Shown here: positions 23,923-33,651 of the stretch, piece after piece
Numbering within the stretch: position 1 is the stretch's first letter
Layout of the letters: each line of letters starts with the position of its first letter
From: Cohnella sp. SGD-V74
GTDB taxonomy: Bacteria > Bacillota > Bacilli > Paenibacillales > Paenibacillaceae
Assembly (NCBI RefSeq): GCF_003001675.1
Contig: NZ_PVYW01000030.1
Span: 30,072 to 94,071 of the forward strand
Direction: 5' to 3'
DNA: 64,000 nucleotides
Notes under the pieces: model-generated
What the model saw: only the letters and a program-made list of their open reading frames with translations
The model's database searches: none
What the model was told of the DNA's origin: nothing
Made by a program: the position numbers and the translations under genes

Positions 23923-26448
23923 TTATGTTCCAACCAATGTAAACTCGGCCGACCGTACGTCCCTGCTGTTGGAGCCGACAAATACGAAGAACTTGCCCGG
24001 CTCTGCCCTGTAACCGACTCCCGGCGTCCAGAAGGTTAAACTCTCTTCGGCAATCCGGAACTCCACTTCCTTGCTTTCGCCTGCGGCAAGACGAAGCTTG
24101 CTGAACCCTTTCAGCTCCTTCACCGGACGCACGATGCTGCCATGGCAATCCTGAATGTACAGCTGCACGGTTTCTTCTCCGTCTACCCGGCCCGCATTGC
24201 TCACCGTGACCGACACTCGAATCTCTTCGTCAGCCGCAAGCCGATCGCGATCCAGCTTCAGATCCGAATATTCAAACCGGGTATAGCTGAGGCCGAAGCC
24301 GAACGGATACAGCGGATCATTCGGGCCGTCCACATATTTGGAGATAAACTTCTGATGCCGATTGGCTTCCGTAAGCGGTCTTCCGGTACGGAAGTGGTTG
24401 TAATACACCGGAATCTGCCCGCCATGGGCCGGAAAGCTCATCGTCAGCTTGCCCGAAGGGTTGTAATCGCCCGTGATCACGTCGGCAATCGCATGTCCGG
24501 CCTGAGAGCCCAGGAACCACGTCTCCACAATCGCGTTCACGTTCCGGTCAAACCAATCCAGCACCAGCGGGCGGCCGTTCGTCAGTACGAGCACGACCGG
24601 TTTGCCAAGCGCGGCCACGGCTTCCGCGAGCTTCTTCTGCGCTTCCGGCAATTCGATGCTCATCCGCGAAGCCGCTTCTCCGGACATGTCGCTGCTCTCT
24701 CCGAGCGCCAGAAGGACAACGTCCGCCCGTTCCGCCTTCTCCACAGCTTCCTCGATCCCGCCCTCTATCGGCGTATGGACCCCGCACCCTTTGGCATACA
24801 GCAATCTCTCTTCCGAGATTCCCTTGTCGCGCAAGCCTTCGTATAAGGTCACGGTCTCATGACCGAACTTCGAAAACTGCCAAGGACCGAGCAAATCCCG
24901 GCTGTCCGCGAACGGACCGATCAGCGCGACCTTCCCGCCGCCGTTGACCGCCATAGGCAGTACGCCGTCATTTTTCAAGAGCACGATCGACTTCCGCGCT
25001 AGATTGCGGCTGGATTGCAGATGATCCTCGTGAAAATGATATTCCGCTTCCTTCTCCGGGCGAACATAACGGAACGGATCATCCATCAAACCGAGCCTGT
25101 ACTTCAGCGTCAAAATGCGGCGAGCCGCATCGTTAATCTGCGTCTCCGAGATTTTCCCTTCCCGCACCAGCTGCGGCAAGTGCTCGAACGTACGCGTCGC
25201 CATCTCGATATCCATCGTCGCGTCGACCGCCATTTTCGCGGCTTCCTTCACATCATCCGTCAGGCCATGCACGACAATTTCGTCCACCGCGCCATAGTCC
25301 GAGATCAAGATGCCGTCGAAGCCGAGCTCATCGCGCAGCAGGTCCTTCATCACGGCCTTGCTTGCCGCCACCGGCACGCCTTGATAAATATTGAACGCGT
25401 TCATGACCGAACCCGCTCCGGCTTGCAGGCCCGCCTGGAACGGCGGCAAGTATACATTGCGCAGCGTCGCTTCCGACAGATCGACCGTATTGTAATCGCG
25501 TCCGCCTTCGGCTGCGCCGTAACCGATAAAGTGCTTCAGACAAGCCACGATCGTTTCCGGGTCCAGCAGCGAATCCCCCTGAAAACCTTCAACCTGCGCT
25601 TTCGCAATCAGCGCGCCCAAGTACGGGTCCTCGCCCGCCCCCTCGGACACTCGGCCCCAGCGCGGGTCCCTGCTCACATCGATCATCGGCCCGTGGTTGT
25701 ACACCGTACCCGATGCGCTCGCTTCCTTCGCCGCGATCGCGCACGCTTCCTTGATCGCATCGAGATCCCAGCTGCAGGACCAGGCCAGCGGAATCGGGAA
25801 GATCGTCTGCGAGCCGTGAATAATATCCGCGTTGAACAACAGCGGAATGCGATGCGGCGATTGCTCCACCGCGATCTTCTGCAGCTCGAATACCCGGCCG
25901 ACATCGAACGCGCCCAGCACCGAACCCGCTCGGCCCTCGGCGATCAGCTTCTCCGGCGGATCGGTCTCCACCGCATGGCCGAACGAGAAGTTCGACGCGG
26001 GAACCTGGAACATCTGGCCGATCTTCTCTTCGAGCGACAGCCGGCCCAGGAGATCTTCCACCGCTTCCCGAATCTCCTCCTCGGATCGCTTTGCCGCGTC
26101 ATCCTTCCGGTAAGGCTTCACCTGCTCGACCAGCGCTTCCGATAGAGCAGGTCCGCGCCCCCTGGCTGCCTCGATCGGCAAGCTTCCGAGACCGGGCATG
26201 CGCATCTCTCCGCTCAGGCGGTCTTCTTCGAACGCAAGATCTACGACGATCTCCTCGTCCGGCCTCCAGAACGCTTTCGCCCGGCCATGGAGCCGATTGC
26301 CCTCCACCGCAAGCGAATCGATCTGAATCGGAATGGCCAGCGGTTCCGTCGCGATATCCAGCGAGTAGCCCGCCTTCTTCGTCACCTTGAATTGGATTTT
26401 CAGCTTCATTAACGGTGTCGCTACAACCGTATGCCACAAGCCCAACAT
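23923..26448 (-). CDS. GH3 glycosidase with extra N-terminal domain (841 aa)
   Basis: ATG 26448 has GGAGGG 6 bases upstream; an earlier in-frame ATG (26469) lies before this RBS and was rejected. Residues 1-110 form a beta-rich domain not part of the GH3 core. The GH3 barrel begins near 120 (RLSLEEKIGQMFQV), with KHF at 305-307 and nucleophile D384 in GILISDYGAV. The GH3_C sandwich and fibronectin-like domain (VSVTVSNAGRVDGEETVQLYI) complete it. It is related to beta-xylosidase/beta-glucosidase types. It lies between the permease gene and the second GH3 gene with 25-base gaps, so it processes what the transporter brings in. Confidence 0.87.
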   Translation of the reverse strand: MLGLWHTVVATPLMKLKIQFKVTKKAGYSLDIATEPLAIPIQIDSLAVEGNRLHGRAKAFWRPDEEIVVDLAFEEDRLSGEMRMPGLGSLPIEAARGRGPALSEALVEQVKPYRKDDAAKRSEEEIREAVEDLLGRLSLEEKIGQMFQVPASNFSFGHAVETDPPEKLIAEGRAGSVLGAFDVGRVFELQKIAVEQSPHRIPLLFNADIIHGSQTIFPIPLAWSCSWDLDAIKEACAIAAKEASASGTVYNHGPMIDVSRDPRWGRVSEGAGEDPYLGALIAKAQVEGFQGDSLLDPETIVACLKHFIGYGAAEGGRDYNTVDLSEATLRNVYLPPFQAGLQAGAGSVMNAFNIYQGVPVAASKAVMKDLLRDELGFDGILISDYGAVDEIVVHGLTDDVKEAAKMAVDATMDIEMATRTFEHLPQLVREGKISETQINDAARRILTLKYRLGLMDDPFRYVRPEKEAEYHFHEDHLQSSRNLARKSIVLLKNDGVLPMAVNGGGKVALIGPFADSRDLLGPWQFSKFGHETVTLYEGLRDKGISEERLLYAKGCGVHTPIEGGIEEAVEKAERADVVLLALGESSDMSGEAASRMSIELPEAQKKLAEAVAALGKPVVLVLTNGRPLVLDWFDRNVNAIVETWFLGSQAGHAIADVITGDYNPSGKLTMSFPAHGGQIPVYYNHFRTGRPLTEANRHQKFISKYVDGPNDPLYPFGFGLSYTRFEYSDLKLDRDRLAADEEIRVSVTVSNAGRVDGEETVQLYIQDCHGSIVRPVKELKGFSKLRLAAGESKEVEFRIAEESLTFWTPGVGYRAEPGKFFVFVGSNSRDVRSAEFTLVGT

Positions 26449-26473
26449 GGCTGTCCCTCCACTCTTCATCCCA

Positions 26474-27358
26474 TCAGCCTTTTACGGCGCCGATCATCAA
26501 ACCTTTAACGAAATACTTCTGGAAAAACGGATAAGCGAGCAGAATCGGTACGATCGCCACAACGGCGATCGCCATGCGGAACGTTTCTTTGGGCAGCATC
26601 GCCAAGGCGTCGGTAGCTCCCATACTGCTGTTCATGGATAAGAACTCGATGTTGCTCATAATGCGGTTCAGCACGTTCTGAAGATTAAGCAGATTCGGAT
26701 CGTTGATAAAGATCAGTCCGTTGTTCCAGTCATTCCAGAAAGCGAGCGCCTGGAACAACCCGATCGTCGCGAGAATCGGCAGCGACAGCTGCAAAATGAT
26801 GCGGTAATAGATCTTGAATTCGCTCGCTCCGTCGATACTGGCGGATTCGATCACCGCGGTCGGAATCGTATTGGTGAAGAAAGCGCGCATCAACAGCACG
26901 TTAAATCCGTTCATCAGCAGCCACGGAATCAATTGCGCCCAGAGCGTATTTTGAAGCTCGAACACTTTGGTATAAACCATATACGTCGGCACCAGGCCGC
27001 CGTTAAACAACAAGGTGAAAAATACAATGAAGGCCAGCGCCTTGCCCCCCGGCAAGTCCCTGCGCGACAACGGGTAAGCCAGCAAGGACGTGATCGCAAG
27101 ACTCGTCACCGTACCGACCACCGTGATCAGGATGGTAATGCCGTAAGCGTGGAGGATGGTGTCGGAGTTTTTCCACAAATATTCGTATGCGCCAAAGCTG
27201 AATTCCGACGGAAAGAAGGAATACCCGTCTCTCACGATCGCTTTATCATCCGTAATCGAGGATATAAACAGCAGGGCAAACGGAAGGATGCAGGCCAGTG
27301 AAAATAACCCGAGCACGAGATGAGACGCGACCTGCCATCCGCGGTATTGATTCTTCAT
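26474..27358 (-). CDS. Carbohydrate ABC transporter permease, MalG/LplC type
   Basis: A 294-residue inner-membrane permease of the CUT1 class with six spans. The EAA loop (ESASIDGASEFKIYYRIILQLSLP) that docks the shared ATPase (MsmX/MsmK-type) is present near residue 185. C-terminal VKGLMIGAVKG is the typical ending. It pairs with the LplB-type permease gene 14 bases upstream. No ATPase is in the operon, as usual for CUT1 systems served by one shared MsmX. Confidence 0.92.
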   Translation of the reverse strand: MKNQYRGWQVASHLVLGLFSLACILPFALLFISSITDDKAIVRDGYSFFPSEFSFGAYEYLWKNSDTILHAYGITILITVVGTVTSLAITSLLAYPLSRRDLPGGKALAFIVFFTLLFNGGLVPTYMVYTKVFELQNTLWAQLIPWLLMNGFNVLLMRAFFTNTIPTAVIESASIDGASEFKIYYRIILQLSLPILATIGLFQALAFWNDWNNGLIFINDPNLLNLQNVLNRIMSNIEFLSMNSSMGATDALAMLPKETFRMAIAVVAIVPILLAYPFFQKYFVKGLMIGAVKG

Positions 27359-27372
27359 AAGACTCCCCCCTA

Positions 27373-28302
27373 TCAGAACAGTGCGTTGTCTCTGTCGATT
27401 TTACGGACGATATAGTTCGACACCAGAACCAGGACGAAGCCGACAACGGATTGATAGAACCCTGCCGCAGCGGACATCCCGATATCGCCGAGCTGCATCA
27501 GACCGCGGAATACGTAGGTGTCGATAACGTTGGTCGTATCGTAGATCGCGCCGGAGTTCATCGGGATCTGATAGAACAAACCGAAGTCGGAGTAGAAAAT
27601 TCGGCCGATCGCAAGCAAGGTGAGCATCGTGATGATCGGAGAGATCATCGGAAGCGTGATTTTGCGAATTTGCTGCCACTTGGATGCGCCGTCAAGCCCG
27701 GCCGCTTCGTAGTACTCCCGATCAATCCCGATAATGGCGGCCAGGAAGACGATGCACGAGTACCCGGCCCCTTTCCAAATATGCACGATCGTCAAAATAT
27801 AAGGCCAATACTTGGATTCCAAATACCAGGAGATCGGTTCGACCCCAAGCATCGGCAGAATAGTCTTGTTCACAAAGCCCGTGGCCGGACCGAGCAGCGC
27901 ATACACGAGGTAGCTGACCAGAATGATGGAAATCATATGAGGCAATATAATGACGCTCTGATAGAAACGCTGCGAGAACCTGCTGCGAATCTCGTTGAGC
28001 AATATGGCGATCATGATCGCAAAGCCAAGTCCAAGGACGATGAATACCGCGTTGTACAGAATCGTGTTGCGCGTAATGATGTAAGCGTCGCTTGTCGCAA
28101 ATAAATAACTGAAGTTCTTGAACCCGACCCAGTCGCTGCCCCATATCCCTTTCGCGTAATTAATATCTTTGAAGGCAATGGAGAGGCCGAACATCGGCAA
28201 GTAGTTGTTGATGAGCAAATATGCAAGCCCTGGCAGGGTCATAATATAAAGCGGGATATACCGACGGAGGTTGATTCTTCTTCGTTTCACTTCTGTATTC
28301 AT
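27373..28302 (-). CDS. Sugar ABC transporter permease, LplB type
   Basis: A 309-residue CUT1 permease. ATG 28302 with GGGGGGAACGTG upstream is preferred; an in-frame ATG 48 bases earlier gives a non-family extension. Six spans, with the EAA loop EAAGLDGASKWQQIRKITLP near residue 205. Partner of the MalG-type permease. A hairpin between this gene and the binding-protein gene upstream (28340-28368) should lower permease expression relative to the lipoprotein. Confidence 0.92.
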   Translation of the reverse strand: MNTEVKRRRINLRRYIPLYIMTLPGLAYLLINNYLPMFGLSIAFKDINYAKGIWGSDWVGFKNFSYLFATSDAYIITRNTILYNAVFIVLGLGFAIMIAILLNEIRSRFSQRFYQSVIILPHMISIILVSYLVYALLGPATGFVNKTILPMLGVEPISWYLESKYWPYILTIVHIWKGAGYSCIVFLAAIIGIDREYYEAAGLDGASKWQQIRKITLPMISPIITMLTLLAIGRIFYSDFGLFYQIPMNSGAIYDTTNVIDTYVFRGLMQLGDIGMSAAAGFYQSVVGFVLVLVSNYIVRKIDRDNALF

Positions 28303-28339
28303 CACGTTCCCCCCACTGGATGACAGCTGCGGAATAATA

Positions 28340-28368
28340 AGCCCGACCAATCTTCGACTGATCGGGCG
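28340..28368 (-). terminator. Attenuating hairpin between binding protein and permease genes
   Basis: On the minus strand GCCCGATCA pairs with TGGTCGGGC (plus 28341-28367) around a 9-base loop, followed by TTATTATT. It is a weak terminator or 3' stabiliser, typical after sugar-binding protein genes. Confidence 0.6.
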
Positions 28369-28386
28369 CTTGCTTGTTATGAAAAT

Positions 28387-29931
28387 TTATTTTACGCCGT
28401 TGGCCGCCGCCCACTCATCCAATTGCTTCTGCTTCTCTGCGACGATCTTGTCGATTCCGGCCGCTTGCAGCTTATCGATGAATTGAGGGAGAATTTTGTC
28501 CGGGTCGACGCTGCCCGTCTCCAGAGACAGCTTGTATTCGTTGATCACGTTGGAGACTGCCGCGTATTCCGTCTTCACGTTGGAGCCGTCGAAGATGAAC
28601 CCGAGCGCTTTGGATGGCGTCGCCGATTCGTTGAAGTCTTTCATTTTGCTCCAAATTTCAGGATCGTTGCTTTCCAGCACATAGGCTTTGAACTGATTGC
28701 CGAACATCCATTGCAAGCTGTTGAAGCCCACCGAGTTCGCATCCTTGCCTTCCGGATACTTGATGATATGGTCTTGCACCTTCTCGTAGTGAGTCCCTTC
28801 AACGCCCCAGGTGAACAGGTTCACGATGTTCTCGTCTTCATACATCAGATTCAGGAATTTCATCGCTTTCTCGGGATACTTCGCGTGGACCGGAATTCCC
28901 CACATTGCAACGGTGATGTTCGACGTTGTGCTGTATGGAGGATTCAGCTCCGCGGAAACGACCTCTACTCCGTTGCTCTTCGTTTCCTGAACGTCGAATC
29001 CCGGTTTCTGCATGCCGATGTAGGAGGCGACTTTACCCGAGCTCATCAGCTCGACCAAGCTCAATTTGTTCGTAGCCGCATCGCTTAGAATGTATCCCGC
29101 CTTGTACCACTCGCGGATTCTCTTGACGAAATCCGCGTATTCCTGCGTTTCGAACAGGTTAACGACCTTCAAGCCGTTGTCGTAATGCGGAAGAACCCCC
29201 ATATTGTCGCCAAGCTCGTCATAGAACTTGTACACGTCGCGGAAAGACTGCGTTCCGCCGGTCGAGATCGGCACCATGTCCGGCTCTTTTTCTTTGAGCA
29301 ATTGCAGGACGTTCGCTACGTCGTCCAATGTTTTGATCGCGCTCAGGTCGATGTTGTGCTTGTCCACCAGATCCTTGCGAATGGTGTAGCCGTAGCTGCC
29401 CGCCAAATCGCGAACGGATGGAACGCTGTAGATTTTGCCGCCGATCTTCGTGGCGTTCAGGTATTTGGGCTCAAGCGAAGCCGTAATTCCGTTGCCGTAC
29501 TCGCCAATGAGCTCGTCCAACGGACTGAGCATGCCCTTGGCGACCATGTTGCTGTACATGCTGCCATGTACATAGGTCAGATCCAGCTTTTCATTCGAGC
29601 TGAAGATCAGGTTCGTCCGCTGCAGCCATTCGCCGGCGTTGATCGGCATGAACTTGACGCGAACCTTGATCTTCGGTTCGGTAATTTTGTTCATTTCCTG
29701 CTCCACGAGCTGCAGCCCCGTAAGATCGGGAGAGATGATCGGGAACGCGACGATCAACTCTTCGACCGGCCCGTCGTCTTCCGCTGCGGACGGTTTGCCG
29801 CTCTCCGCACTATTTTCGCTATTCCCGCTTGCCGCACCGTTGTTGTCTTTGTTGTTGCTGCCGCCGCATGCCGACAAGATCAGCGCAAAGCTGAGCAGAA
29901 GCAATAATGACCCTTGCATGATTCTCTTCAA
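28387..29931 (-). CDS. Sugar ABC transporter substrate-binding lipoprotein (CUT1)
   Basis: A 514-residue lipoprotein. TTG at 29931 has GGGGGG 6 bases upstream and supplies the basic n-region KR; an ATG at 29919 is the alternative. The hydrophobic core ends in ILSAC (Cys 22), followed by an Asn/Ser-rich linker. The rest is a type I/II extracellular solute-binding fold (family 1) of the LipO/LplA kind, at the long end of the range (about 500 residues), common in Paenibacillus oligosaccharide transporters. It captures the oligosaccharide that GH3 and GH20 enzymes degrade. The promoter lies at 29974-29979. Confidence 0.9.
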   Translation of the reverse strand: MKRIMQGSLLLLLSFALILSACGGSNNKDNNGAASGNSENSAESGKPSAAEDDGPVEELIVAFPIISPDLTGLQLVEQEMNKITEPKIKVRVKFMPINAGEWLQRTNLIFSSNEKLDLTYVHGSMYSNMVAKGMLSPLDELIGEYGNGITASLEPKYLNATKIGGKIYSVPSVRDLAGSYGYTIRKDLVDKHNIDLSAIKTLDDVANVLQLLKEKEPDMVPISTGGTQSFRDVYKFYDELGDNMGVLPHYDNGLKVVNLFETQEYADFVKRIREWYKAGYILSDAATNKLSLVELMSSGKVASYIGMQKPGFDVQETKSNGVEVVSAELNPPYSTTSNITVAMWGIPVHAKYPEKAMKFLNLMYEDENIVNLFTWGVEGTHYEKVQDHIIKYPEGKDANSVGFNSLQWMFGNQFKAYVLESNDPEIWSKMKDFNESATPSKALGFIFDGSNVKTEYAAVSNVINEYKLSLETGSVDPDKILPQFIDKLQAAGIDKIVAEKQKQLDEWAAANGVK

Positions 29932-29973
29932 CTTAATCCCCCCGCTGTTAATCGTTGTGATGTTGCTGTCTCT

Positions 29974-29979
29974 ATTGTA
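29974..29979 (-). promoter_or_regulatory. -10 element of the sugar operon, activator-dependent
   Basis: TACAAT on the minus strand (29979-29974), 42 bases upstream of the TTG start. No -35 of any quality is 16-18 bases upstream, as expected for a promoter activated by the adjacent YesN-type regulator. Confidence 0.45.
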
Positions 29980-30008
29980 CGGGGGCGATGGGAACGCCTC
30001 TGCCCGTC

Positions 30009-31646
30009 TTACGACTTCTCCCTGCCACTTTCCCGACTTCCGTCCGCGGAGCGTTCTCCTTGGTGCTTGCTGCGGTACTCGACCGGATTGAGCTGCATAT
30101 ATTTCTTGAACATGCGCGAGAAGTGCGAGAAGTTGGCATAGCCGATCTTGCCCGCGATCGAGGCGACGGACATCTCCGTATTGATCAGAAGCCCGGCGGC
30201 GATCTCCAGGCGCTGCTGAAGCAAATAATCGGAAATCGACAATCCCGTCTCCTTCTTGAAAATGCGCGTCAAATAGTCCGGGTTCAAATAAACGGAATGA
30301 GCGATATCCTCTCGGGAAATGTCCTTGTCCAAATTTTCGCGAACGTAGGCTTTGACCTTGTCCACGACGCTCTGCGATTGATCGACGTCGGCGATGACCT
30401 CCATGGACCTGCCGATCATATGCCTGAGCCAGTTCAGCGAGTCGTTGGCCGAACGCATCGACGCAGCGATCAGCTCCGTCGAGCGTTCGTCCCCGAACAG
30501 CTGATGCGCCTGGATGCCTTTGACTTGAAGCACGTAGTACACCATCTGCTGGAAGTCTTGAACGAACCGGTTCAGCGTATCGGAATTCAGTTGCCCGGAG
30601 GCCGCCTGCGACTTCAGGTATTCCTCCACGGCTTTGGACAGCTCCGCCCGTTTGGCTTCCTTCAGCAGCACAGCCCACATGCTCATATCCGGCGGCAGAT
30701 GCCCGGTCATGGAGGCTTGCGGGTCGTGAAGCGAGAATACGCGTTGGTCGTAGGCCACGTTATTCGCGTCGAGTCTGCGCAGTCTGGAATAGATAGACGC
30801 CATATGGTGTCCTTGCGCGCTTTCGCCGATATAACAGGCTACTCCCGCGTAGAAGAAGGAACCGCAGGCTTCGACGAACTTCTCGCAGGCCGCGCGCAGC
30901 CGCTCCTCGTCTGCCATGGCCGACTCTCCGCTGGCGAGCGCCAGCATGCAGCCGCCGCCAAGCGACACCAGCAGCCCGCTCTCCAAGTCGCCCAGCAGAA
31001 GCTCCTCGGCCGACTTGCGAATGGCGTATTCCAGCACTTTCTCGTCTCGCAGCGAAACTTCCTTATACCATCTTCTGATGCGGATTAGAACGGGAACGAA
31101 GGTCATCTCGTGCGAATACGGAATATTCCGTTCCTCGGCCGCCTTCTTCTGCGCCGCCGCGTCGCCCGGAATCGCTTGGTTCAAAATGTCCAGCCAGAAC
31201 CGCTCTACGATCAGCGGCTGATGCTTGACCCAATACTTGCCGTATTGGCTGAACTCGTTCAGCCGGTTGTCCTGGTCGAGCTTGCGCATCGCCTTCCGAA
31301 CGGCTTCGGTAAGCTCGCCGTACGGGATCGGCTTCAGCAAATAGTCGAGGCTGCCAAGCTGCATCGCTTGCTTGGCGTATTGGAAGTCGGCGTGGCAGGT
31401 CAAGAAAATGGTTTCCGTCCGCGGGTAGTGCCGTCTGACCCACTCCAGCAGCTCCAGCCCGGTTCCCTGGGGCATCTCGATGTCGCACAGCAAAATATCG
31501 ATCGGCTCGCTGCGGAAGATTTCCTTGGCCTGATCGGGGCTGTAAGCTTCGAACAAGCGGGTAATCCCGATCCCGGACCAATCCACTCCCGACTTCAACC
31601 CTTCGACGGCAATCGGCTCGTCATCCACGATCAGCAATCGGCTCAT
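30009..31646 (-). CDS. YesN-type response regulator with AraC DNA-binding domain
   Basis: A 545-residue regulator. Receiver domain 1-120 with phospho-acceptor D55 in ILLCDIEMP, acidic pocket D8-D9, and K105 region LLKPI. Central 280 residues of the usual poorly conserved YesN linker. C-terminal AraC double helix-turn-helix about 435-535 (REDIAHSVYLNPDYLTRIFKKETG; VASIAGKIGYANFSHFSRMFKKYMQLNP). It overlaps the kinase gene by 26 bases and lies 77 bases upstream of the sugar-binding protein gene, so it should activate the transporter-glycosidase operon on sugar sensing. Confidence 0.92.
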   Translation of the reverse strand: MSRLLIVDDEPIAVEGLKSGVDWSGIGITRLFEAYSPDQAKEIFRSEPIDILLCDIEMPQGTGLELLEWVRRHYPRTETIFLTCHADFQYAKQAMQLGSLDYLLKPIPYGELTEAVRKAMRKLDQDNRLNEFSQYGKYWVKHQPLIVERFWLDILNQAIPGDAAAQKKAAEERNIPYSHEMTFVPVLIRIRRWYKEVSLRDEKVLEYAIRKSAEELLLGDLESGLLVSLGGGCMLALASGESAMADEERLRAACEKFVEACGSFFYAGVACYIGESAQGHHMASIYSRLRRLDANNVAYDQRVFSLHDPQASMTGHLPPDMSMWAVLLKEAKRAELSKAVEEYLKSQAASGQLNSDTLNRFVQDFQQMVYYVLQVKGIQAHQLFGDERSTELIAASMRSANDSLNWLRHMIGRSMEVIADVDQSQSVVDKVKAYVRENLDKDISREDIAHSVYLNPDYLTRIFKKETGLSISDYLLQQRLEIAAGLLINTEMSVASIAGKIGYANFSHFSRMFKKYMQLNPVEYRSKHQGERSADGSRESGREKS

Positions 31647-33408
31647 CTTCGTCTCCCTCCTCCCCTTCCGGCTCAGGCCGCAGCGGAATCACAAGCTCGA
31701 CGATCGCGCCGTGCGGATCGTCGTTATAGCATTCCATCCATGCGCGCTCCCCGAATTGCAGCCGCAGGCGCTCCCGCACGTTCCACAATCCGATATGCAC
31801 GCCGTTCTCGTCCGCGATCTGCCTGCCGCTGCGGATCGTATCCAGCGCTTCGTCGGAGAAGCCTTTGCCCGTATCGCGAACCGAGAGGCAAACCAACGGT
31901 TCGTCGGCCAGCGTGTCCAGCGAAGCTTCGATGTGCATGGAGATCGAACCGTCCATCCGGACGGCGTGCTTGATCGTGTTCTCGACGAGCGTCTGCAGAA
32001 TGAGCGGCGGAATCGGCGTCTCCTGAAGGTATTCCGGCACCCGAATGTCGCAGTCGAAACGATTAGGCAACCGCATCTGCTGAATGTGCAAATAATTGCG
32101 GATATGCTTCAACTCGTCTTTGAGCTGTACGAGCGGATGATTGCTTTGGAACATGTAGCGGAAATATTGTACGAGACACATCGTCATTTCCTGAATCAGC
32201 TCGTACTGCTTGACCTGAGCCAGATTGTACAAAATGTTCAGCGAGTTCATGAAAAAATGCGGATTGATCTGAAGCTGCAGATGCTTCAGTTCGGCCCGCT
32301 GCTTGCTTAGCTGTTCTTCGTACACGTGAATTTTCAGCTCTTCGATCTGGGTGATCATCTGGTTAAACGTGCGATTGACGAGCTGGAATTCATCCGGCAC
32401 GGGAGATTCCTCAATTTGGAGATTAAGGTTCCCTTCTCCGATCAGGCGCATCCCGACCATCAGCTTCCGCAGCGGCATAAGCAGCACCTTGCGCAGAAAC
32501 CACGCGCTCAGCAGCAGCATTGCGACCGCCACCACGATGACGAAGTTGGCCGCGTTCGCCAGATAGGGAAGATTTTCGAGAATTTGCTTGTCCGGACTGA
32601 CCGCAACGAGGCTGAAAGCGCCCTTGCGTGACGATTCTCCGACGACGAGATAGTCGCCCCGGCTGCCCGACAAGTAATAATCGTGGAAGCCATGCGTGAA
32701 ATCCAGGCCTTCGACCTCCAGCGGCTGGGTGCCTCCCAGCCGCTCACCCGCTCCGTCCACGATGAGAACGGCCCCCGTCTTCCCCGTGTTCATCTCGCTC
32801 AGCGGCGCCAGCATCGTCTGGACCTTCACCCACGCTCCGATATACAGCTCGCCGCTTCTAAGCAGACGCACGATGTAGGGGTCGCCGTCAACGTGCATCG
32901 CCGCCCATTCGGTGTTGACGTGCAGCGGCTGTTGCGTCAGCCGCAAAATCTGCTCCGTCAAAGCTTGACGAAGCCCGGTCAGCCGGCTGTAGCTTACAGC
33001 CGGCTTGTACGCCTCCATCATATCCTGCTTGGGCAAGGAGTAGACGAAGAAGCCGTCGATATACGGATAGACGATAAGATCGGAGGTCAACAGGCGAGAG
33101 ACGCCGCTCTTGGCCATCATGTACTGATCTTCCGTCGCCTGCTGGTCGCCCATCGTCAGCAGATTGAAATCCGAGAACGCCAAACCCGTCAGATGCCGCT
33201 CCACCTCGGACAGCTGATCGTCGATCTGCTTCATGTGAATGGAGATCAGCGTCTTATTGGACATCGCCACCTGATTGTGAATAACGCGCACACTGTAATC
33301 GTTGTTGTATAGGAGCAAAGCGATCAATGGAACCGTAATGCTGAATAGGCCAAGCACAAGCTTGACCCTGATCGAGCCCCAAGGGATTGAAGCGAAGCGT
33401 CTGAACAT
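31621..33408 (-). CDS. YesM-type sensor histidine kinase
   Basis: A 595-residue membrane kinase. Span 1 at about 14-34, an extracellular dCache-like sensor 35-285, span 2 at 287-305, HAMP 305-360, His_kinase domain with H384 in LQINPHFFMNSLN, and an HATPase domain with N in LVENTIKHA and DTGKGF. This family senses extracellular sugar, often through the transporter's binding protein, and phosphorylates the YesN partner. It is the first gene of the sugar block. The stop overlaps the regulator start. Confidence 0.92.
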   Translation of the reverse strand: MFRRFASIPWGSIRVKLVLGLFSITVPLIALLLYNNDYSVRVIHNQVAMSNKTLISIHMKQIDDQLSEVERHLTGLAFSDFNLLTMGDQQATEDQYMMAKSGVSRLLTSDLIVYPYIDGFFVYSLPKQDMMEAYKPAVSYSRLTGLRQALTEQILRLTQQPLHVNTEWAAMHVDGDPYIVRLLRSGELYIGAWVKVQTMLAPLSEMNTGKTGAVLIVDGAGERLGGTQPLEVEGLDFTHGFHDYYLSGSRGDYLVVGESSRKGAFSLVAVSPDKQILENLPYLANAANFVIVVAVAMLLLSAWFLRKVLLMPLRKLMVGMRLIGEGNLNLQIEESPVPDEFQLVNRTFNQMITQIEELKIHVYEEQLSKQRAELKHLQLQINPHFFMNSLNILYNLAQVKQYELIQEMTMCLVQYFRYMFQSNHPLVQLKDELKHIRNYLHIQQMRLPNRFDCDIRVPEYLQETPIPPLILQTLVENTIKHAVRMDGSISMHIEASLDTLADEPLVCLSVRDTGKGFSDEALDTIRSGRQIADENGVHIGLWNVRERLRLQFGERAWMECYNDDPHGAIVELVIPLRPEPEGEEGDEDEPIADRG

Positions 33409-33651
33409 GATGGTTCCCCCTGTCGGATGGTAAGAGCTTCGAGGTTATTATATCTCATCCGCAGCGTTGCCCCGCTCCATCGTACCGCTCCTCCGGAGAG
33501 CGCTTCTGCCCCTCATCCGACCAAAACCCTCGCATTTTACGACCTTTTGCCGCATCGGGCTTCCGTTAGTCGGAATTCGACCTTGGGCCCGTCGGAACAA
33601 GAGTGGATCGTTCGCCGAACGGCCTGATAGGATAAGGGCATCAGATCAGGT

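Noticed and set aside
20323..23942. Two long plus-strand open frames opposite GH20 and GH3 genes
   Set aside because: They are shadows produced by high-GC codon bias; the minus-strand frames carry catalytic motifs.
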